A stretch of 64,000 nucleotides of DNA from Paraburkholderia fungorum (GTDB lineage: Bacteria > Pseudomonadota > Gammaproteobacteria > Burkholderiales > Burkholderiaceae): assembly GCF_900099835.1 (NCBI RefSeq), contig NZ_FNKP01000001.1, positions 3,162,001 through 3,226,000 of the forward strand, written 5' to 3'. Shown here one piece after another: positions 55,538-64,000 of the stretch. The notes below the pieces were generated by a model that was given only the letters and a program-made list of their open reading frames with translations, was not told the DNA's origin and ran no database searches. The stretch's first letter is position 1. Every line of letters begins with the position of its first letter. Made by a program: the position numbers and the translations under genes.

Positions 55538-56545
55538 TTACTTTCTACGGTCGCGGCTAATGTAGATCGCGAGCAGAATGATTCCGCCCTTGATCACGTT
55601 CTGCACATACGGATTCACGCCGACCATGTTCAGGCCGTTGTTCAGCACGCCGAGCAGCAACGCGCCGATCAACGTGCCGATGATCGAGCCGCGTCCACCG
55701 GAAATCGACGTGCCGCCCATCACCACAGCGGCAATCGCATCGAGTTCGAAGCCGACGCCCGCGTTCGGCTGGCCGCTCATCAAACGCGCGGTCAGAACGA
55801 TGGACGCGAACGCGGACGTCAAACCCGCAATCGTGTAGACGATCAGCTTCACGCGCGCCACGCGCACGCCGGACAAACGCGTCGCCTGTTCATTGCCGCC
55901 AATCGCGTAGACGTAGCGGCCGAACGGCATGCGTTCGAGCAGCACCCACGCGATCACGTAGATCACCGCCATGATCACGACAGGCGCCTGAATGCCGAGA
56001 ATCTTGCCGCTGCCGAAGAAGCTGACCCAGTCGGGCAAGCCGTCAATTGGATAACCGCCGGTGTAGATCAGCGCAAGCCCGCGAGCGATGCCCATGGTCG
56101 CCAGCGTGACGATGATCGGCGGCATGCCCGCGAACGCGACGAAGAAGCCGTTGGCCGCGCCGAATCCCAATCCGACCGCGATGCCCACTGCCAGCGCGGC
56201 GACAGCGTTCATGCCGGCGACCATCAAACCGGCGGCGAGCGTGCCCGCCAATGCCATCACCGAGCCCACCGAGAGGTCGATGCCGCCGGTGAGAATCACG
56301 CACGTCATGCCGACCGCAATGATCGCGTTGATCGATACCTGGCGCAGCACGTTCTCGATGTTCGCCGCGGAGAGAAAGCTGTCGCTGGCAAAGACCATCA
56401 CGATGCACACGACCAGCAATCCGATGAACGGATAGAACAACGTAGAGCGCTTGAGCGCGGCCCAGGTGAAGCGCACAGGCGCACCAGGTGTGTCGCTACT
56501 CACCGTGGAAGTCTTCGGCGAAGAAGAAGGATTAGGCGTGTTCAT
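55538..56545 (-). CDS. ABC sugar transporter permease (RbsC-like, CUT2)
   Basis: This 335-residue inner-membrane protein has 8-10 helices and the CUT2 permease motifs [32 protein letters not shown] and [11 protein letters not shown]. It forms the channel with the neighbouring ATPase and binding protein. ATG 56545 is chosen because GGAG lies six bases upstream. The start overlaps the ATPase gene by 14 bp. Confidence 0.92.
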   Translation of the reverse strand: MNTPNPSSSPKTSTVSSDTPGAPVRFTWAALKRSTLFYPFIGLLVVCIVMVFASDSFLSAANIENVLRQVSINAIIAVGMTCVILTGGIDLSVGSVMALAGTLAAGLMVAGMNAVAALAVGIAVGLGFGAANGFFVAFAGMPPIIVTLATMGIARGLALIYTGGYPIDGLPDWVSFFGSGKILGIQAPVVIMAVIYVIAWVLLERMPFGRYVYAIGGNEQATRLSGVRVARVKLIVYTIAGLTSAFASIVLTARLMSGQPNAGVGFELDAIAAVVMGGTSISGGRGSIIGTLIGALLLGVLNNGLNMVGVNPYVQNVIKGGIILLAIYISRDRRK

Positions 56546-58052
56546 GGGGTGCTCCAAGGGCGCCGGCAGTGGCATAAGTCATCACGGCGTTCGAGTCGAT
56601 CGCGTCGCCTTCGAGCATCGCTTCGATGCGTCCCTGCCGGAACACGGCGACGCGGTCGCACATGCCGACGATCTCCGGCAATTCGGATGAGATCATGATG
56701 ATCGAGTAGCCACGCCCGGTGAGTTCGCGCATCAGCAGATAGATTTCGGCTTTGGCGCCGACGTCGATGCCGCGCGTCGGTTCGTCGAAGATCAGGATGT
56801 TGGTGTGGTGATTCAGCCAGCGCGCAATCACGACTTTCTGCTGATTGCCGCCGGAGAGCGTTGCGACTTCGGTGTGCATCGTCGGCGCTTTCACGCCGAC
56901 GCGTTTCATGATGTCGGCGGTCGCGCGCGCTTCACTGCGCTGGTCGATGAAAAACCGCATCGATCGATATTTACCGAGATTGTTGATCGAGATGTTCTGT
57001 TTGATCGAGAAGTCGGTAATCAACCCCTCTGTCTTGCGGCTTTCGGGCAGGATGCCGACGCCCGCGCGCAATGCATCGGCTGGGTCGGACAACTTCGCCG
57101 ACTCGCCGTTGATGCGAATCTCCTTCACGTAGGCCGGATCCGCGCCGATCACCGCGAGCGCGGTTTCCGTGCGGCCCGAACCGACCAGTCCCGCGAAGCC
57201 GAGAATTTCGCCTTCACGCAGCGTGAAACTCAACTCGGGGCTGTCCTTCAGTAATTGCAGCTTCTGAACATCCAGCACAATCTTCGCGTCGGCCCGCAAC
57301 GGCGGCTTCGGCGGAAAGCTGCTTTCGATCCGGCGTCCCACCATCATCTGCACGAGACGTCCCACGTCGGACTCCGCGACCTCGGTCATGCCGACATACT
57401 GGCCGTCGCGCAACACCGTAATGCGGTCGCACACTTCGAAAATTTCTTCGAGATGGTGCGAGATAAAAATCATCGCGACACCCTGTTTTTTCAGGTCGCG
57501 CATGATCGCGAACAGATGCTCTGCTTCGGCAGGCGTGAGCGTCGCGGTCGGTTCATCGAGAATCAGAATGCGCGCTTCCAGCGACAACGCCTTGCCGATT
57601 TCGACAAACTGCTGCTGCGCGACCGACAGCTCGCGAATCGGTACCGACAGATCGATCGCCACGCCGAGCCGCTGAAAAATCGCCGCCGCCGCGCGCCGCA
57701 TCTTGCCGCGTTCTAGCAGACCCAAACCGTTCTTCATTTCGCGGCCGAGAAACATGTTCTCCACTGCGTTCAGATATGGAATCAGACTGAACTCCTGAAA
57801 CACGATGCCGACGCCCGCAGCAACTGCGTCGTGATAGTTCGTGAAGTGACGCGCCTCGCCTTCGATCGTGATCGTGCCTTCGTCCGGCTGATAAATGCCG
57901 CACAGGATTTTCATCAGCGTCGATTTGCCCGCGCCGTTTTCACCGAGCAGTGCGTGAATCTCGCCGCGCGCGATTTCCAGGTGAATGCCTTGCAGCGCCT
58001 TCACACCCGGAAAGCTCTTGGTGATGTTGTCGAGTTTGAGAATGGTGTCCAT
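56532..58052 (-). CDS. ABC sugar transporter ATP-binding protein (RbsA-like, CUT2)
   Basis: The 506-residue protein carries two fused nucleotide-binding domains. The first has [32 protein letters not shown] and [10 protein letters not shown]. The second has a degenerate Walker A (GLVGSGRTE), [15 protein letters not shown] and [12 protein letters not shown], as normal for RbsA-type ATPases. ATG 58052 is preceded by AAGGAGGA. It is coupled to the permease gene by overlap. Confidence 0.93.
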   Translation of the reverse strand: MDTILKLDNITKSFPGVKALQGIHLEIARGEIHALLGENGAGKSTLMKILCGIYQPDEGTITIEGEARHFTNYHDAVAAGVGIVFQEFSLIPYLNAVENMFLGREMKNGLGLLERGKMRRAAAAIFQRLGVAIDLSVPIRELSVAQQQFVEIGKALSLEARILILDEPTATLTPAEAEHLFAIMRDLKKQGVAMIFISHHLEEIFEVCDRITVLRDGQYVGMTEVAESDVGRLVQMMVGRRIESSFPPKPPLRADAKIVLDVQKLQLLKDSPELSFTLREGEILGFAGLVGSGRTETALAVIGADPAYVKEIRINGESAKLSDPADALRAGVGILPESRKTEGLITDFSIKQNISINNLGKYRSMRFFIDQRSEARATADIMKRVGVKAPTMHTEVATLSGGNQQKVVIARWLNHHTNILIFDEPTRGIDVGAKAEIYLLMRELTGRGYSIIMISSELPEIVGMCDRVAVFRQGRIEAMLEGDAIDSNAVMTYATAGALGAPHEHA

Positions 58053-58113
58053 CGGGTCCTCCTTTACCACCGGTTGCCATGCGTCAAACGACGCGCGGCA
58101 ACCGGACTTCGCG

Positions 58114-59076
58114 TTACCAGCTAAAACCCTTGGCGTTACTCTTGTCGATCATCTTCACGTCGACGGGAATCGCTTTCGGCACATTGGCGCCCCACTTCTT
58201 CGCGAGCGCAATGCCGAGTGCAATACGCACCTGGTCAGCCGGAAATTGCGCGGACGTCTCGATGAATTTCGAATTCGGCTTCTGGATCGCGGCGATCGCT
58301 TCCGGCGCTCCGTCGACGCTCGTCAGCTTGATGTCCTTACCGGACGATTCGATTGCCGACAACGCGCCCATCGAGCCGCCGTCGTTCACGCTGAAAATAC
58401 CCTTCAGATTAGGATGCGCCTGAATCATGTTTTCGGTGACGGACAACGCGGTCGCTCGCTCCTGCTTGCCGTTTTGGGTATCCACGAGTTTCACGCCTGG
58501 CGCTTTCGCGAGCGCCGCTTTGCAACCGCGTACGCGTTCGAGAATCGGCACCACCGGAATGCCGTCGAGAATCGCGACTTCACCGCTGCCGCCAATCGAT
58601 TTCGCGAGGTAATCGCAGGCCATTTCGCCCGCATCGTAGTTCTTCGAACCGACGAACGAATCGACCGGGCCGTTCGCGTTTGCGTCGACGGCAACCACAA
58701 CCACGCCCGCTTTCTTCGCCGACGTCACCGCCGATTGAATGCCGGTCGTGTCGGTCGGATTCACGAGCAGAATGTCGATCTTCTTCTGCAGCATGTCTTC
58801 GACATCGCTGACCTGTTTGCTGACATCGTGATGCGCATCGGTGACGACCACCGTCGCGCCGATCGATGCGGCCGCGTCGTTCAACGCCTTCTGCATCGTC
58901 ACGAAATACGGGTTATTCAACTCCTGGAACGTCATGCCGATTTTCAGCGGCGCGGCTTGCGCGGCGGGCGCGGCAATCAACGAAAGGCCGAATGCGAGCG
59001 TCGCGAAAGCCGCCGTGTTGCGCGCGAAACTCGTCAACGTGGCCCGCTGTGAAGGCAGTTGAGGGAATTGCGTCAT
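58114..59076 (-). CDS. ABC sugar transporter periplasmic binding protein (RbsB-like)
   Basis: The 320-residue protein has a signal peptide with cleavage near AAQAA (about residue 42) and a periplasmic-binding type I fold ([53 protein letters not shown]). It captures the sugar or polyol for the transporter. It is the first structural gene of the minus-strand operon, downstream of the AraC regulator gene. Confidence 0.92.
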   Translation of the reverse strand: MTQFPQLPSQRATLTSFARNTAAFATLAFGLSLIAAPAAQAAPLKIGMTFQELNNPYFVTMQKALNDAAASIGATVVVTDAHHDVSKQVSDVEDMLQKKIDILLVNPTDTTGIQSAVTSAKKAGVVVVAVDANANGPVDSFVGSKNYDAGEMACDYLAKSIGGSGEVAILDGIPVVPILERVRGCKAALAKAPGVKLVDTQNGKQERATALSVTENMIQAHPNLKGIFSVNDGGSMGALSAIESSGKDIKLTSVDGAPEAIAAIQKPNSKFIETSAQFPADQVRIALGIALAKKWGANVPKAIPVDVKMIDKSNAKGFSW

Positions 59077-59208
59077 GGTTTGTCTCCGTTATTAAGGTTG
59101 AACGCGTCCCTCACGCTGTCGTGGGACAGCGCGATACGTGTCGAACGCGAGGTGAGATAAAGCGCTTCGGCTACGGGCCAGACGCGCGAACTACGTGGAC
59201 TACATGAA

Positions 59209-60222
59209 TCAGTTAGTCGCCCGCTGCGCGCCCGTGGCGCGCTTCAGCGGCGGATAGGCAGCGGCAACCGTGGGCGGCAGGCCGGGTGCGAGAACGATGG
59301 CCGGTGCATCGTCGATACCCGCGCCGCGCGCGGCGGCTTCTTCGGATGCATCCCGGCTCGCGTCATTCAGTTGCTGATAGCGACGGAATTTCGACGGCGC
59401 CATCCCCTTCACCGCAAGGAACTGCCGGTTGAAATTCGACAGGTTATTGAAGCCCGCCTTGAAGCAGATATCGGTGACGCTCAGTTCGTCGTCGGTGAGC
59501 AACTGACACGCGAGGTTAATGCGCATCCGGTTCACGTATTGCACGAACGGCAGACCGGTATGCCGGCGAAAATATCGCGAGAAAGCGCTCACGCTCTGGC
59601 CCGCGAGTTGCGCAAGATCGGACTCGCGCAGTTCGTTCGCGAGGTTCTTGCCGATATAGGAAAGCGCATGATTGATACGGGTCGATGCAAAGCCCGTCGG
59701 GTCCGCCTGATAAGCGGGGCTCGCCAGCGTCTCGCGGTCTTCCGCGTTCATCAGGATGTCGAGCATCGACATGAACAGCGTGAGACGGCGCAATCCGCGC
59801 GCGGCCAGCAACTCGTGGAACAGCGGCAGGATCGCCGCGCTGGTCTGCGTACCGAACGACAGCCCGCGCCGTGAATCCGCGAGCAGGGTGTCGACCTGCC
59901 GCCACTCGGGAAAGCTGTCGATACAGCTCGACACGAACTCCTGCCCGAATTGCACGACCAGATTGCGCTGCGCAATCGACTCGCCTTCCGGCACGTCGCT
60001 GACCCAGTTGTGCGGCAGGTTCGGGCCCATCAGCACGAGATTGCCCGGCGCGAAATTGCTGATGTGATCGCCGACGAACATCTTGCCGGTGGTCGCCACG
60101 ATCAGATGAATTTCGTATTCCGGATGAAAATGCCAGCGCACCGTCCGGTACGGATAACCATGCGACCACACTTTGAATGATTCGTCGCGGCGTACGGCCA
60201 CGATCTCGAGATCGGGTTGCAC
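59209..60222 (-). CDS. AraC-family transcriptional regulator of the polyol operon
   Basis: The 337-residue regulator has an N-terminal cupin sensor domain (WHFHPEYEIHLIVATTGKMF, LPHNWVSD) and a C-terminal double helix-turn-helix (ESDLAQLAGQSVSAFSRYF; SVTDICFKAGFNNLSNFNRQ). A variable tail of about 45 residues follows. It lies just upstream of the transporter operon in the same direction and probably senses the transported polyol or its ketose. A 388-bp region separates it from the divergent dalD. Confidence 0.9.
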   Translation of the reverse strand: MQPDLEIVAVRRDESFKVWSHGYPYRTVRWHFHPEYEIHLIVATTGKMFVGDHISNFAPGNLVLMGPNLPHNWVSDVPEGESIAQRNLVVQFGQEFVSSCIDSFPEWRQVDTLLADSRRGLSFGTQTSAAILPLFHELLAARGLRRLTLFMSMLDILMNAEDRETLASPAYQADPTGFASTRINHALSYIGKNLANELRESDLAQLAGQSVSAFSRYFRRHTGLPFVQYVNRMRINLACQLLTDDELSVTDICFKAGFNNLSNFNRQFLAVKGMAPSKFRRYQQLNDASRDASEEAAARGAGIDDAPAIVLAPGLPPTVAAAYPPLKRATGAQRATN

Positions 60223-60502
60223 TGTCTGCCTCCATGATGCGGTTCGCCGGGGCGCCGCTGAGCTTCATCTTGTAGAGCGAAAAGTAACCTTCAAACGCGC
60301 GATCCACCACTAGAAATGAGACCGCGGACCAATACTTTTTTGCATTCGGGTTACTCCCGACGCGTCGAATGTCAATTTTGGTGCAATGCAATACGCTTAA
60401 ATGCGCCCATCGATGTACGCCCCATCTGGCGACCGGCGTCGCCGAACCCCGCTGCAAACCCCGCCACGCCGCGCTGCGCCACAAAAAGCCCGTGCACTCG
60501 CC

Positions 60503-60531
60503 TTGACATTCGTTTCAGCGGGTACGATCAT
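60503..60531 (+). promoter_or_regulatory. Sigma-70 promoter of dalD
   Basis: A perfect -35 TTGACA (60503-60508), a 17-base spacer and GATCAT (60526-60531) form a promoter with a weak -10, as expected for an activated gene. The leader to the dalD ATG is about 72 nt. Confidence 0.55.
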
Positions 60532-60544
60532 TCGCTCACATGCA

Positions 60545-60556
60545 GAGCAAATGCTC
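60545..60556. promoter_or_regulatory. Candidate operator palindrome in dalD leader
   Basis: GAGCA, two A and TGCTC form a perfect palindrome a few bases after the predicted transcription start. It could bind the SorC-type or AraC-type regulator encoded nearby. Confidence 0.3.
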
Positions 60557-60610
60557 CATCTTAAGAAAAAACGCACGCTCCGTGTCGTGCGAGACATTCA
60601 GGAGACGAAC

Positions 60611-62023
60611 ATGAACAGCGGGCAAAGCAGCGGCACGGCCGCCCACGTGATCCTGCACATCGGCGCGGGATCGTTTCATCGCGCGCACCAGGCGTGGTAT
60701 CTGCATCGGCTGAACGAGGCGAAGGTGGCGGGCGAGCCGCACTGGTCGCTCACGGTCGGCAATATTCGCGGCGACATGAACGCCGTGCTCGACGCGCTCG
60801 CTGCGCAAAACGGCGTCTATACGCTCGAGACCGTCACGCCTCAGGGCGAGCGCGCTTACGAGACAATCCGCTCGATCGAACGCGTGGTTCCATGGACAGA
60901 AAGCCTCGACGGGCTGATCGAAGCCGGCGCCGATCCGGCCTGCAAGATCATCGCGTTCACGGTCACCGAAGGCGGTTATTACCTCGACGAGGAAGACGAA
61001 CTCGATACCGCGAATGCCGACCTTGCCGCCGATCTGCAAGGCGGCCACACGACGATTTACGGTGCACTCGCGGCGATTCTCGACGCGCGCATGAAGCGCG
61101 GCGCGGGTCCGGTCACGCTGCAAACCTGCGACAACCTGCGCAGCAACGGCGAGCGTTTTCACGCGGGCATGAGCGAGTTTCTGGAGCGGCGCGGTGCTGA
61201 CGAACTCGCGCAATGGTTCGACGACAACACCGCGTGTCCGAGTTCGATGGTCGACCGCATCACGCCGCGCCCTACGCCCGACGTGAGCGAGCGCGTGAAG
61301 GCCGCGACCGGTGTCGACGACGCGTGTCCGGTGATGGGAGAAGCGTTTATCCAGTGGGTGATCGAAGACCGTTTTATCGCTGGACGCCCCGCGTGGGAAA
61401 AGGTCGGCGCGGAACTGGTCGACTCGGTGATGCCGTACGAGGAAGCGAAAATCCGCATCCTGAACGCGACGCATAGCTGCATTGCGTGGGCCGGCACGCT
61501 GGTCGGGCTGAACTACATCCACGAAGGCACGCTCGACGCCGACATCCAGAAATTCGCCTACGACTACGTGAGCGAAGACGTGATCCCGTGCCTCACGCCG
61601 AGTCCGCTCGATCTCGAACGTTATCGCGACGTGGTGCTGGAACGCTTCGGCAATCCTTATATCCAGGACACGAATCAGCGCGTCGCGGCGGACGGCTTTT
61701 CGAAGCTGCCTGGTTTCATCGCGCCGACGCTGTCCGAATGTTTCGAACGCGGCGTCACACCCGCTGCGACAGCGATGCTGCCCGCGCTGTTCTTCCGCTT
61801 TCTCGAACGCTGGCATCACGGCAAGCTGCCGTACAAGTATCAGGACGGCGTGATGGACGACAGCGTCGCGCACGCTTTCTTCGCGGCGCCCGATCCGCTG
61901 AAAGCTTTCGCCGCCGACCGGTCGCTGTGGGGCAGCACGGCGCAGACGCCCGAACTGGAATCCGCATTGGCGGGCGCGCTCGCCCGCGTCGACGTGTGGC
62001 TCGCCAAACGCGGCGCAGCCTGA
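60611..62023 (+). CDS. dalD: D-arabinitol 4-dehydrogenase (mannitol dehydrogenase family)
   Basis: The 470-residue NAD-dependent long-chain polyol dehydrogenase oxidises D-arabinitol to D-xylulose. GAGSFHRAHQAWYLHRL is the nucleotide-binding start, and KIRILNATHSCIAWAG carries the catalytic Lys, Asn and His of the family. It is followed 114 bp later by xylB, which phosphorylates D-xylulose, a pairing that supports DalD over mannitol or fructuronate enzymes. AGGAGACGAAC before the ATG fixes the start at 60611. Confidence 0.9.
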   Translation: MNSGQSSGTAAHVILHIGAGSFHRAHQAWYLHRLNEAKVAGEPHWSLTVGNIRGDMNAVLDALAAQNGVYTLETVTPQGERAYETIRSIERVVPWTESLDGLIEAGADPACKIIAFTVTEGGYYLDEEDELDTANADLAADLQGGHTTIYGALAAILDARMKRGAGPVTLQTCDNLRSNGERFHAGMSEFLERRGADELAQWFDDNTACPSSMVDRITPRPTPDVSERVKAATGVDDACPVMGEAFIQWVIEDRFIAGRPAWEKVGAELVDSVMPYEEAKIRILNATHSCIAWAGTLVGLNYIHEGTLDADIQKFAYDYVSEDVIPCLTPSPLDLERYRDVVLERFGNPYIQDTNQRVAADGFSKLPGFIAPTLSECFERGVTPAATAMLPALFFRFLERWHHGKLPYKYQDGVMDDSVAHAFFAAPDPLKAFAADRSLWGSTAQTPELESALAGALARVDVWLAKRGAA

Positions 62024-62137
62024 GCGCGGCGCTTCAATTCACCTTGATTCACGCGCGGTGCCAGGCTTAATGCGCATGGCACCGTGCGTCATGTGCGGCT
62101 AAAGTAGCGCATCTCTAACGACGAAGGTTCCGCGCCC

Positions 62138-63619
62138 ATGTATCTCGGCATCGACCTCGGCACGTCCGAAGTAAAAGTCCTGCTGCTAGCGTCCGATGGA
62201 CGCGTGATCGGCACCGCAGGCTCCCCTTTTACCGTTTCGCGTCCGCATCAGCGCTGGGCCGAGCAGAATCCCGAAGACTGGTGGACCGGCACGCGCGCGG
62301 CGCTCGCCGCATTGCGCGCGAAGCATCCCGATGAGTTCGCGCAGATTCGCGGCATCGGCCTGTCCGGGCAGATGCACGGCGCCGTGCTGCTCGATTCGCA
62401 GGACCGTGTGCTGCGCCCTGCGATTCTGTGGAACGACATGCGCAGCGACAAGGAATGCGCCGAGCTGACCGAACGCGCGCCCGATCTGCACAGTGTGGCC
62501 GGTAATCTGGCGATGCCGGGTTTCACCGCGCCGAAGCTGTTGTGGGTTGCGCGTCACGAGCCGGAGATTTTTGCGCAGACCGCGTGCGTGCTGTTGCCGA
62601 AGGACTATCTGCGTCTGCAACTGACCGGCGGCAAGGTGTCCGATCCGTCCGACGCAGCCGGTACGTTGTGGCTCGATGTCGCTAAGCGCGACTGGTCCGA
62701 CTCGCTGCTCGCCGCGTGCAACATGACGCGCGCGCAGATGCCGAGCCTCGCCGAAGGCAGCGCGCCGTCGGGCACATTGCTGCCCTCGGTCGCGCGCGAA
62801 TTCGGTTTGAGCGACGGCGTGATCGTCGCGGCCGGCGGCGGCGACAACGCGACCAGCGCGATCGGCATCGGCGCGACGCAACCGGGCGACGGCTTCGTGT
62901 CGCTCGGCACGTCGGGCGTGCTGTGTGTGGTCGGCGACAGCTTCAGGCCGAATCCGGCGTCCGCCGTGCACGCGTTCTGTCACGCGATTCCCGACCGCTG
63001 GCATCAGATGAGCGTGGTGTTGTCGGCGGCGAGCTGTTTGCGCTGGGTCTGCAAGCTCACGTCCACCGACGAACCCACGTTGCTCGCCGAAATCGAGGCG
63101 CTTCCCGCCGATGCGTTGACCACCGCGCCGCTGTTCCTGCCGTATCTGTCGGGTGAGCGCACGCCGCACAACGACCCGTACGCGCAAGGCGTGTTCTTCG
63201 GCATGAATCACGCGACCGACCGCGCCTTACTCGGCTACGCGGTGCTCGAAGGCGTGACGCTCGCGCTCACCGACGGCCTCGACGCGTTACGCGCCGCCGG
63301 CACCGAAGCGAAGGCGCTGTCGCTGCTCGGCGGCGGTGCGCGCAGCGACTACTGGGCGCAATTGCTGGCCGACGCGCTCGACACCGCCACCCGCAAACAC
63401 GGCGGCGGCGAAACCGGCGCGGCACTCGGCGCGGCCCGTCTCGGCTGGCTGGCAGCGGGCGGCGATCCGGCCACCGTGCTGACCAAACCGCCCATCGAAA
63501 AGGAGTTCACGCCGAACCCACGTCGTCATGCGGAATTGCGCACGCGGCTCGAAGCGTATCGCGCGCTTTACCGTCACGTGCGTCCGTTGTTCGACCCGGC
63601 GCGAGCCCCGCTCGCCTGA
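62138..63619 (+). CDS. xylB: Xylulokinase
   Basis: The 493-residue FGGY kinase makes D-xylulose-5-phosphate. GIDLGTSEVKVLLL, GLSGQMHGAVLLD (with the xylulose-binding residues), WNDMRSD, DAAGTLWLD and GGGARSDYWAQLLAD fit xylulokinase well. It is in the order dalD-xylB-regulator, so D-arabinitol is channelled into the pentose phosphate pathway. Confidence 0.94.
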   Translation: MYLGIDLGTSEVKVLLLASDGRVIGTAGSPFTVSRPHQRWAEQNPEDWWTGTRAALAALRAKHPDEFAQIRGIGLSGQMHGAVLLDSQDRVLRPAILWNDMRSDKECAELTERAPDLHSVAGNLAMPGFTAPKLLWVARHEPEIFAQTACVLLPKDYLRLQLTGGKVSDPSDAAGTLWLDVAKRDWSDSLLAACNMTRAQMPSLAEGSAPSGTLLPSVAREFGLSDGVIVAAGGGDNATSAIGIGATQPGDGFVSLGTSGVLCVVGDSFRPNPASAVHAFCHAIPDRWHQMSVVLSAASCLRWVCKLTSTDEPTLLAEIEALPADALTTAPLFLPYLSGERTPHNDPYAQGVFFGMNHATDRALLGYAVLEGVTLALTDGLDALRAAGTEAKALSLLGGGARSDYWAQLLADALDTATRKHGGGETGAALGAARLGWLAAGGDPATVLTKPPIEKEFTPNPRRHAELRTRLEAYRALYRHVRPLFDPARAPLA

Positions 63620-63628
63620 CCGGTCAGC

Positions 63629-63662
63629 GCAGCCGGCCCCGTTGAGAGTCGGGACCGGCTGC
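63629..63662 (+). terminator. Imperfect hairpin after xylB
   Basis: GCAGCCGG with CCC pairs with GGG and CCGGCTGC around a ten-base loop. There is no T tract, so it may attenuate rather than fully terminate transcription into the regulator gene. Confidence 0.4.
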
Positions 63663-63694
63663 TATCATCGGCGCACTTCAAGCGAACCGTTACC

Positions 63695-64000
63695 GTGCCC
63701 AAGTCCACAGAAAAACTAGATCTTGCAACCCGTGCGGCGTGGCTTTACTACGTCGCCGGCAATACCCAGAACGAAATCGCCGAGAAGCTGCAGGTGTCGC
63801 GCCCGGTCGCACAACGGCTGGTCGCATTCGCCGTCGAAAAGAACCTGATCCGCGTGCGGGTCGATCACAAACTCGCCGACTGCCTCGCACTCGCCGATCA
63901 ACTGTCGAAGCGCTACGGCCTCACCATGTGCGAAGTCGTGCCGATCGACGGCGATGCCGCCGAAGAGGTCGACCGCAAGCTGGCCGTGGCCGGCGCGCAG
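63695..64000 (+). CDS. SorC-family transcriptional regulator, N-terminal part (3' truncated by window)
   Basis: An open frame of 102 codons runs from a GTG to the window end. It has the SorC/DeoR-type helix-turn-helix (AAWLYYVAGNTQNEIAEKL followed by QVSRPVAQRLVAFAVEKNLI) and the start of the sugar-phosphate-binding domain. It follows xylB by 75 bp and likely controls dalD-xylB. The start is uncertain, as no good Shine-Dalgarno is seen. Confidence 0.85.
   Translation, partial: MPKSTEKLDLATRAAWLYYVAGNTQNEIAEKLQVSRPVAQRLVAFAVEKNLIRVRVDHKLADCLALADQLSKRYGLTMCEVVPIDGDAAEEVDRKLAVAGAQ

Larger units (their letters stand above)
60223..60610. other. 388-bp divergent control region of the pentitol cluster
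   Basis: It carries the dalD promoter (60503-60531), a GAGCA-AA-TGCTC palindrome near the predicted start, and, toward the AraC gene, an AT-rich stretch near 60330-60400. No gene is supported; an in-frame extension of dalD through this region lacks family similarity. Confidence 0.55.

Noticed and set aside
54770..56698. 642-residue open frame on the plus strand
   Set aside because: It is antisense to the dehydrogenase, permease and ATPase genes. Its Arg/His/Gln-rich composition is that of reverse-frame translation of GC-rich coding DNA.

Overview
The window is high-GC, gene-dense betaproteobacterial chromosome. The housekeeping order (sodB, xseA, lpxK, trm112, kdsB, adk; murJ divergent from rpsT; argF and argG; kynR divergent from kynBUA) and the dispersed repeats point to Burkholderia sensu lato, most likely a Paraburkholderia main chromosome. 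The genus is inferred from recalled synteny and could not be checked by search. About 58 genes are supported; the first and last run off the ends. No tRNA, rRNA, CRISPR array or transposase was found.

Layout. 1-14 kb is mostly accessory: a MocR-type aminotransferase fragment, a DHA2 drug-efflux pump, an EAL-domain protein lacking its catalytic residues, an ECF41-like sigma factor divergent from a ClpP paralogue, a NYN/LOTUS RNA-binding protein with a histone-like tail, two lipoproteins, a small exported protein and a TPR-GT41 O-GlcNAc-transferase-like protein. 14-30 kb is core: superoxide dismutase, exonuclease VII, Kdo/lipid A genes, adenylate kinase, MurJ, ribosomal protein S20, arginine biosynthesis, MurB, YajQ and PlsY. 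30-48 kb mixes tRNA quality control and modification (YbaK, QueG, TsaE, TcdA), a cell-wall amidase, XerD, Ogt, redox and repair proteins (CnoX-like, MsrA), PdxH, Cfa and DUF72. 47.4-51.1 kb is the tryptophan-to-anthranilate kynurenine pathway with its Lrp-type regulator. 52-64 kb is a pentitol catabolism island: AraC regulator, CUT2-type ABC transporter, zinc alcohol dehydrogenase, FGGY kinase and L-xylulose-reductase-like SDR on the minus strand, with D-arabinitol dehydrogenase, xylulokinase and a SorC-type regulator on the plus strand.

Most interesting signal. Between the ECF sigma gene and the ClpP gene lie two back-to-back copies of TGTCACA-N16-CGTC, the promoter consensus of the ECF41 sigma group. 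One faces the sigma gene and the other faces clpP. This suggests an autoregulated ECF41-like sigma factor that controls a complete-triad ClpP protease subunit, which is not a usual ECF41 target. The sigma factor's fused SnoaL-like domain has lost both ECF41 signature motifs, so its activity control may also differ.

Other notable structures are three 51-bp tandem hairpin repeats ending just before the Shine-Dalgarno of a TTG-started acyl-CoA ligase gene, an inverted-repeat element of about 0.86 kb between kynA and the pentitol island, a possibly leaderless murJ transcript, a DnaA-box pair upstream of lpxK, and a beta-clamp-like motif in the disordered N-terminus of a DUF72 protein.
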